Assembly: GCA_964636575.1 (NCBI GenBank)
Contig: CAZWSE010000001.1
Coordinates: 1-64,000, forward strand
Direction: 5' to 3'
Length of the DNA: 64,000 nucleotides
From: CAZWSE01 sp964636575
GTDB lineage: Bacteria > Pseudomonadota > Alphaproteobacteria > Rhodobacterales > Rhodobacteraceae
A model generated the notes under the pieces. The model had not been told where the DNA came from and ran no database searches. It saw nothing but the letters and a program-made list of their open reading frames with translations. Of the stretch, positions 59,068 to 64,000 are shown piece after piece (position 1 is the stretch's first letter; the number at the start of each line of letters is the position of its first letter). The position numbers and the translations under genes were made by a program.

Positions 59068-59666
59068 TGCCAGAGGCGCTCATCCTTGCCTCGGGGTCCG
59101 AGATCAGAGCGCAGTTGCTACGCAATGCGAATGTGCCGTTTGAGGCTCAAACCCCTCGGCTGGATGAAGAAACTATAAAACAGTCTCTCTTGGCCGAACA
59201 GGCTCTTCCTCGGGATATTGCGGATGCGTTGGCGGAGGGGAAAGCTGCGAAGATCGCGAGTAAGACTCCGAACCGACTGGTGCTTGGGTGCGATCAGGTT
59301 CTTGAACATCGCGGTTCGCTTTTATCAAAGCCTACCACCGAAGAAGACGCATTTCAGCAGCTGAAAACCCTTCAAGGAGATCGTCACAGTCTGCTTTCAG
59401 CAGCGGTGATATATGAAGATGGGCGACCCGTTTGGCGGCACGTCGGGCAAGTTCGGCTTAGAATGCGTGACGCATCAGATGACTATCTTAAAGACTACGT
59501 GACCAGAAACTGGAACAGCATCCGGTTTTCTGTTGGCAGCTACAAACTCGAAGAAGAAGGGGTCCGCCTGTTTACGCGAGTCGACGGCGACTACTTCACA
59601 GTTTTAGGTATGCCACTTCTGGAAATACTATCTTACCTCACATTAAGAGGGTACTTGGAAGCATGA
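59067..59666 (+). CDS. Maf-family nucleoside triphosphate pyrophosphatase
   Basis: Maf-like house-cleaning enzyme that hydrolyses modified or non-canonical NTPs. LILASGSEIRAQLLRNANVPF is the N-terminal signature, with GCDQVL and the SVGSYKLEEEG region later. I take ATG 59067 because CGAGG sits eight bases ahead; ATG 59061 is too close. 199 residues. First gene right of the origin candidate; overlaps aroE by ATGA. Confidence 0.93.
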   Translation: MPEALILASGSEIRAQLLRNANVPFEAQTPRLDEETIKQSLLAEQALPRDIADALAEGKAAKIASKTPNRLVLGCDQVLEHRGSLLSKPTTEEDAFQQLKTLQGDRHSLLSAAVIYEDGRPVWRHVGQVRLRMRDASDDYLKDYVTRNWNSIRFSVGSYKLEEEGVRLFTRVDGDYFTVLGMPLLEILSYLTLRGYLEA

Positions 59667-60496
59667 GCGAAACAAACATCCCCCTCGCAGGTGTCATCGG
59701 CAGCCCGATAGCCCATTCAAAGTCTCCGCAATTGCACGGCCATTGGTTGAAAACTCTAAATCTAGCGGGGCATTATATCCCTATGGAAGTCGCAACAGAT
59801 GGTTTGCGCGACGCCCTGCGTGCGCTGCCAAAAATGGGCTTTGTTGGAGTAAATATTACAATACCCTACAAAGAGCGCGTGATGGAGATCGCGGATCAGA
59901 TCACCGACCGTGCTACCCTTATTGGCGCTGCAAACACGCTTATTTTTCGACCAGATGGCCACATCTACGCAGACAATACCGATGGCTACGGGTTTATCGA
60001 GAATCTCAGACAGGGTGCTCCAAACTGGACCCCGCGCGCTGCTGCTGCGGTTGTGCTTGGCGCAGGAGGGGCAGCAAGAGCGGTTGTTGCGTCTCTAGCA
60101 GATTGTGGTGTTCCACGGATTTATTTGACGAACAGAACACGTGTGCGGGCTGAAAAGCTGGCAGATGACTTCGGTCAGCGCGTTCAAGTTGTTGATTGGG
60201 TTCAAGCTGGCAATATTATGGAAGAGGCGGGGCTTGTGGTGAACACGACCTCGCTTGGCATGGTCGGTAAGCCAGAGCTGCGTGTGCCTTTGGACGGGTT
60301 GCGCCGCGGGGCAGTAGCCACAGATCTCGTATACACGCCGCTGCGAACGAAATTCCTGACAACAGCGGAAGAGGCTGGATGCATAACAGTCGATGGACTT
60401 GGTATGCTTCTCCATCAAGCTGTACCCGCCTTTGAGCGGTTTTTCGGTCAGCGCCCGACAGTTGATGACGCTGCTCGGGACGCCGCATTGCGATGA
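59663..60496 (+). CDS. aroE: Shikimate dehydrogenase
   Basis: Reduces 3-dehydroshikimate with NADPH in aromatic amino acid synthesis. GSPIAHSKSPQLHGHWL binds shikimate, NITIPYKERV holds the catalytic Lys, GAGGAARAVVASL binds NADP, and NTTSLGM is typical. 277 residues. Overlaps maf and coaE by four bases each. Confidence 0.97.
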   Translation: MSETNIPLAGVIGSPIAHSKSPQLHGHWLKTLNLAGHYIPMEVATDGLRDALRALPKMGFVGVNITIPYKERVMEIADQITDRATLIGAANTLIFRPDGHIYADNTDGYGFIENLRQGAPNWTPRAAAAVVLGAGGAARAVVASLADCGVPRIYLTNRTRVRAEKLADDFGQRVQVVDWVQAGNIMEEAGLVVNTTSLGMVGKPELRVPLDGLRRGAVATDLVYTPLRTKFLTTAEEAGCITVDGLGMLLHQAVPAFERFFGQRPTVDDAARDAALR

Positions 60497-61086
60497 TCTT
60501 CAAGCTTGGTCTGACCGGATCCATCGGGATGGGAAAATCCACAACTGCGAAAATGTTCGCAGATGAGGGATGTGCTGTTTGGGATGCGGATGCTGCTGTC
60601 CACCGGCTGTATTCCAAAGGTGGAGCGGGCGTCGGCCCAATTGCAGAGCGATTTCCTCAGGCGATTGAGAACGGTGAGGTCTCGCGCGCACGACTTAAAG
60701 ACATACTAACAAAAGACCCAAAAGCGCTTTCTCAGATTGAGCAGATCATTCATCCGCTTGTCGGCGAAGACAGGGCCGAGTTTGTTCGAGAAACCTCAAC
60801 CGATATCATTGTGTTTGATATACCAATTCTGTTTGAAACCGGTGGCGATGCGAATATGGACGCCGTCGCCTGTGTTTCCGTCGATGTTGAAACGCAAGCG
60901 AACCGAGTTTTGGCGCGCGGCACGATGTCCCAAGCTCAGTTTGAACAGATTTTGTCCAAGCAGATGCCTAACGCCGAAAAATGTGCGCGGTCCGACTATG
61001 TGATCGAAACAGACACCCTTGAACACGCCCGTGCACAGGTTCAAGCTGTCGTTGCTGACATCAAAAAGAAGATAGCCAATGCGTGA
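60493..61086 (+). CDS. coaE: Dephospho-CoA kinase
   Basis: Final step of CoA synthesis. The P-loop GLTGSIGMGKSTTAKMF, WDADAAVHRLY and VFDIPILFETG are present; 197 residues is standard. It overlaps dnaQ by 8 bp. Confidence 0.96.
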   Translation: MIFKLGLTGSIGMGKSTTAKMFADEGCAVWDADAAVHRLYSKGGAGVGPIAERFPQAIENGEVSRARLKDILTKDPKALSQIEQIIHPLVGEDRAEFVRETSTDIIVFDIPILFETGGDANMDAVACVSVDVETQANRVLARGTMSQAQFEQILSKQMPNAEKCARSDYVIETDTLEHARAQVQAVVADIKKKIANA

Positions 61087-61768
61087 AGTTGTTCTGGATA
61101 CTGAAACCACAGGGTTTGACCCATTTTCGGGTGATCGCATCGTGGAAATTGGCGCGGTTGAACTGATCAATCATGTTGCGACGGGTAATACCTACCATCA
61201 GTACATCAACCCTGAACGCTCCATGCCAAATGACGCTTTTGAGGTCCATGGTCTTGGCGACGACTTTTTGAAAGATAAACCGAAGTTTGCGGAGGTCGGG
61301 CAAGCGTTCGTCGATTTCGTAGGCACGTCGAAAATGATCATCCACAATGCCTCGTTTGATATGAAGTTCCTGAACGCAGAGCTGGATTGGATGGGCCTGC
61401 CAAAGCTGCCAATGGATCAGGCGCTTGATACGCTTGCGATTGCGCGGCGAAAATTTCCGGGTTCTCCTGCGTCTTTGGATGCATTGTGTCGACGGTTTGG
61501 GATCAGCAATGATGCCCGCGTACTGCACGGGGCTTTGCTCGATTCCGAGATTCTAGCGGAAGTCTATTTGGAGCTGATTGGGGGCCGTCAGCCTGGTTTA
61601 GTATTGTCTGAAACCTCTGGCACAACCACCGCTGTCAAAACAGATGATTGGCGACCTACCCGCCGCGAAACGCCATTGCCGTCCCGATTGTCAGACAGCG
61701 AAAAGGCCGCTCACGCGGCCTTTGTCGAGGAGAATCTGGGTGCCGAAGCGCTTTGGGCAAAAACTTAA
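61079..61768 (+). CDS. dnaQ: DNA polymerase III epsilon subunit (proofreading exonuclease)
   Basis: 3'-5' exonuclease of the replicase. ExoI is LDTETTGFDP, ExoII sits in IIHNASFDMKFLN, and ExoIII is HGALLDSEILAEVY, together giving the DEDDh set. A C-terminal tail after about residue 185 should hold the polymerase-binding segment. 229 residues. The TAA stop shares TTAA with the convergent secB stop. Confidence 0.96.
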   Translation: MREVVLDTETTGFDPFSGDRIVEIGAVELINHVATGNTYHQYINPERSMPNDAFEVHGLGDDFLKDKPKFAEVGQAFVDFVGTSKMIIHNASFDMKFLNAELDWMGLPKLPMDQALDTLAIARRKFPGSPASLDALCRRFGISNDARVLHGALLDSEILAEVYLELIGGRQPGLVLSETSGTTTAVKTDDWRPTRRETPLPSRLSDSEKAAHAAFVEENLGAEALWAKT

Positions 61769-62259
61769 GCGCTGGGCGTTTTTGCTTCTTCTGCCTGACG
61801 GCGCGCAATTTCACCGCGGTACAGTTGAATGAAATCGATGTTCTCAAGGTTCAGCGGCGGGAAACCACCGTCGCGTGTCACGTCGCTGACAATTCGGCGT
61901 ACAAACGGGAAGATCATCCTAGGGCACTCAATAAGCAAGAACGGATGCAACTGCTCTTCGGCCACGTTCTCAACGTGAAAAATGCCGACATAGTCAAGCT
62001 CAAGCAAAAACAACGGGTCGCCACTGTCTTTGGCTTTTGAATTCACGTTTAGCTTCAAAGCGACTTCATATTGGTGCTCAACAGACCGCTTTTTAGCATC
62101 AAGGTTCACTTGAACTTGAACGTCTGGTGTCACTTCACCATTTGACCCCTTCTGGGCCATGATGTTCTCAAAAGACATATCGCGGATAAATTGACCCAAG
62201 ACACGCATTGCAACTGCTGGGACTTCTGCTGCCGCTGCACCGTTTTCATTTTCCGCCAT
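61765..62259 (-). CDS. secB: Protein-export chaperone SecB
   Basis: Tetrameric chaperone that hands preproteins to SecA. VLGQFIRDMSFENIM, LDYVGIFHVENV and ECPRMIFPFVRRIVSDVTRDGG-type segments are visible; 164 residues. Its SecA contact is the zinc tail seen in secA at 5.9 kb. Not in an operon with secA here. Confidence 0.97.
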   Translation of the reverse strand: MAENENGAAAAEVPAVAMRVLGQFIRDMSFENIMAQKGSNGEVTPDVQVQVNLDAKKRSVEHQYEVALKLNVNSKAKDSGDPLFLLELDYVGIFHVENVAEEQLHPFLLIECPRMIFPFVRRIVSDVTRDGGFPPLNLENIDFIQLYRGEIARRQAEEAKTPSA

Positions 62260-62313
62260 CGGAATACTCCATCAAATTAAGTTGCGGCTCCTTAGCACCT
62301 TGAAAGAAGCGGC

Positions 62314-62778
62314 TCAATGCTTGGTCCACCCAGAAGGCGGCGCATTTGGATCGACTTCGTGGAATTCGACATCAATTACGTCGTCATCGGTCGGTCGAGT
62401 TTGGGCTTGCCCGCCCATATCAAAGGTCTGCACTTTCACCCGTGACCTTACGTATTTGTATACGGCCGACCGGATCGGTGGCGCCAAAAGGGCAAAGCCA
62501 ACGGCATCTGTAAAGAAACCCGGCGTTAGCAACAGCGCACCAGCCACCAATATCATGGCCCCGTGCGCTAAAGGCTCTGTCGGATCACGAAGTTCAGAGA
62601 ACGAGGATCGCAGGTTTCCCATAGCCATCAAGCCCTGGGTGCGCATCAACCAGGTCCCGATGAACGCCGTAAGAACGACGATTCCCAATGTTGGCCATAG
62701 TCCGATCCATCCGCCGACCTGAATGAACAGACCAATTTCAATCAAAGGCACCATCAAGAACGCTAAAAAAAGAAACAT
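62314..62778 (-). CDS. fxsA: FxsA-family membrane protein
   Basis: Inner-membrane protein named for suppressing F-exclusion of phage T7 when overproduced. The 154-residue product has three or four hydrophobic helices (MFLFLAFLMVPLIEIGLFI, GLWPTLGIVVLTAFIGTWL, ILVAGALLLTPGFFTDAVGF) and a polar tail. It is divergent from the Tim44-like gene with 111 bp between. Confidence 0.93.
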   Translation of the reverse strand: MFLFLAFLMVPLIEIGLFIQVGGWIGLWPTLGIVVLTAFIGTWLMRTQGLMAMGNLRSSFSELRDPTEPLAHGAMILVAGALLLTPGFFTDAVGFALLAPPIRSAVYKYVRSRVKVQTFDMGGQAQTRPTDDDVIDVEFHEVDPNAPPSGWTKH

Positions 62779-62889
62779 TGCGATTACCCCATCCTAAGGC
62801 CCAGCAGTGGACTTGACCCCGTTGCTACCCTACATAAGTGCTGTTGGGATGGCTTTCTATGCCGTCGTACTGTAGAAAAGGCTTTTTTG

Positions 62890-63549
62890 ATGGACGCTCC
62901 GCTGTTGCAATTACTGGTTTTGGCCGGGATCGCTGTATTTTTGGTCATTCGGCTCAGAAGCGTTCTGGGCACCCGTGAAGGGTTTGAAAAGCCGACGATG
63001 CCAAATCCGCAGACGCAATCCAGCGCGCGAAATTCACTTAAGGTAATCGATGGTGGGCCCGATCGGGATATTATCGATCACGTTGAAGATGGAAGCGCCG
63101 ACGCGATTGCTTTGGGCAAGATGAAAAAGGCCGAGCCATCTTTTGGCGTTTCTGACTTTCTGCAAGGCGCCCGCAGTGCCTATGAGATGATCTTGATGGG
63201 CTTTGAGCGGGGCGAGCTGGATGAGATCAAGCCATTCTTGTCGGAAGACGTTTATGAGGCTTTCGTTGATGTTATCGCTGCGCGCGAAGATCAAGGTCTG
63301 ACCGTTGAGGCTGAGTTTATCGGCGTCCGCGAAATCAACCTGACTGAAGCCACTTTTGATGACGCTACAAACACCGCCGAAATCTCTATGAAATTTGTGG
63401 CTGAGCTTACGTCTTTGGTGCGCGATCGTGCCGGAGACATCATTGAGGGCAAAGCAAGCGAGATAAAGCGTCAGAAAGATACCTGGACGTTTTCGCGGGT
63501 TATGGGCACCGATGATCCAAACTGGCGTCTGGTTGACACAGACGCATGA
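62890..63549 (+). CDS. Tim44-like domain protein (TimA)
   Basis: Alphaproteobacterial relative of the mitochondrial import component Tim44. An N-terminal hydrophobic anchor (LLQLLVLAGIAVFLVIRL) is followed by a polar linker and the C-terminal Tim44 domain (about 85-219, DFLQGARSAYEMILMGFERG). ATG 62890 follows AAGG at good spacing. 219 residues. mltA starts inside its stop codon. Confidence 0.92.
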   Translation: MDAPLLQLLVLAGIAVFLVIRLRSVLGTREGFEKPTMPNPQTQSSARNSLKVIDGGPDRDIIDHVEDGSADAIALGKMKKAEPSFGVSDFLQGARSAYEMILMGFERGELDEIKPFLSEDVYEAFVDVIAAREDQGLTVEAEFIGVREINLTEATFDDATNTAEISMKFVAELTSLVRDRAGDIIEGKASEIKRQKDTWTFSRVMGTDDPNWRLVDTDA

Positions 63550-64000
63550 AGGCATTGATCGGGGCAGCAATTCTGGCGGCAAGCACCATGGCAACCGCAA
63601 GCGCTTCTCCGAACCTGTCTTACACGCTGGTCCCATTTGAAAAACTGGATGGATGGCAGGATGACAATCACAGTGCCGCGCTGTCCGTCTTTCGCGAAAC
63701 ATGTCCAGATATGTCTGACTATCACTGGCAAACGGTTTGCGCCGTCGCCGGCGATGTAACAGACGCGCGCAGCTTCTTTGAAATGTTTTTCCAGCCGGTG
63801 TTGATCTCGTCCGGCGAAGACGCCCTGTTCACGGGTTATTTTGAACCCGAACTTTCCGCATCGCTTACGCGCACTCCGCGTTTTCAATACCCAATTTATG
63901 GAATGCCGAAAGACGCGCGCCAGACGACGCTTTGGCATCCGAGACGTAACATCGTCGAAGGCGATGTGATGACCGAACTTGGACTGGAAATCGCATACAC
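63546..64000 (+). CDS. mltA: Lytic murein transglycosylase MltA, 3'-truncated by window edge
   Basis: Cuts glycan strands with formation of 1,6-anhydro ends. A signal peptide (MKALIGAAILAASTMATASA) is followed by the MltA domain start, including ALFTGYFEPELSASLTRTP. The ATG overlaps the Tim44-like stop (ATGA), the secB-fxsA/timA-mltA neighbourhood common in this order. The frame is open to the window end. Confidence 0.92.
   Translation, partial: MKALIGAAILAASTMATASASPNLSYTLVPFEKLDGWQDDNHSAALSVFRETCPDMSDYHWQTVCAVAGDVTDARSFFEMFFQPVLISSGEDALFTGYFEPELSASLTRTPRFQYPIYGMPKDARQTTLWHPRRNIVEGDVMTELGLEIAY

Overview
This is an alphaproteobacterial chromosome segment, most likely from the order Rhodobacterales (Roseobacter group). 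I infer this from the gene order rather than from a database search: rho-mnmE-mnmG-rsmG-parA-parB on one side and hemJ / maf-aroE-coaE-dnaQ-secB-fxsA-timA-mltA on the other, the hrcA-grpE / rph-rdgB-hemW block, NavAb-type sodium channel, and parS sites built into the 5' end of mnmG and into rsmG. Coding density is very high and nearly everything is housekeeping. No phage, transposase, CRISPR array, tRNA or rRNA gene was seen. The sequence is from a draft assembly: a 100-N gap at 23804-23903 is flanked by identical 55-bp ends and is best read as an unresolved contig overlap inside hemH, not as missing DNA.

Layout. 1-3.2 kb: dnaK (partial), dnaJ, radC. 3.2-8.5 kb (minus): secA followed by two secreted or envelope proteins (an unrecognised 330-residue protein and a PstS-like/OmpA fusion). 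8.7-11.6 kb (plus): parvulin isomerase, argJ, mutT and a 44-codon conserved-looking mini-gene with its own strong ribosome site and terminator. 11.6-16.9 kb (minus): rimP-nusA-ylxR-infB. 17-24 kb: a half-length peptide-binding protein with proline iminopeptidase, ubiG, a marR-nit-grx-comF run, a divergent methyltransferase-like gene and hemH. 24-28.9 kb: small secreted proteins, two L,D-transpeptidase-family proteins around a CAP-domain lipoprotein, a sodium channel and an RNA methyltransferase. 29-35.4 kb (minus): two tandem ABC exporters, cca, a CoA Nudix hydrolase and hslO. 35.5-44.3 kb: a Nudix protein, receiver-phosphatase and Hpt signalling pair, SDR, ilvA/argG, sulfotransferase-like and aminotransferase genes, msrA, PfkB kinase. 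44.4-51.3 kb: mutS, grpE-hrcA, rph-rdgB-hemW. 51.3-58.7 kb (minus): parB-parA-rsmG-mnmG-mnmE-rho-hemJ. 58.7-59.07 kb: the candidate replication origin. 59.07-64 kb (plus and some minus): maf-aroE-coaE-dnaQ, secB, fxsA, timA, mltA (partial).

How it fits together. The right third is an origin domain: gene direction flips at about 58.9 kb, the gene-free 372 bp there hold DnaA-box-like sites including two inverted TGATCCACA boxes, and two perfect 16-bp parS sites lie 3.4 and 5.4 kb away beside parA/parB. Protein quality control (dnaKJ, grpE/hrcA, hslO), export (secA, secB, parvulin), translation initiation/termination (infB, nusA, rimP, rho) and heme synthesis (hemH, hemW-related chaperone, hemJ) make up most of the rest. 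I found no clear undescribed multi-gene system; the best leads are the origin architecture, the 11-bp triple repeat ahead of radC, the secA-linked envelope pair, the transpeptidase/CAP cluster, the 44-codon gene, and an unusual run of convergent gene pairs that share exactly four bases including both stop codons.
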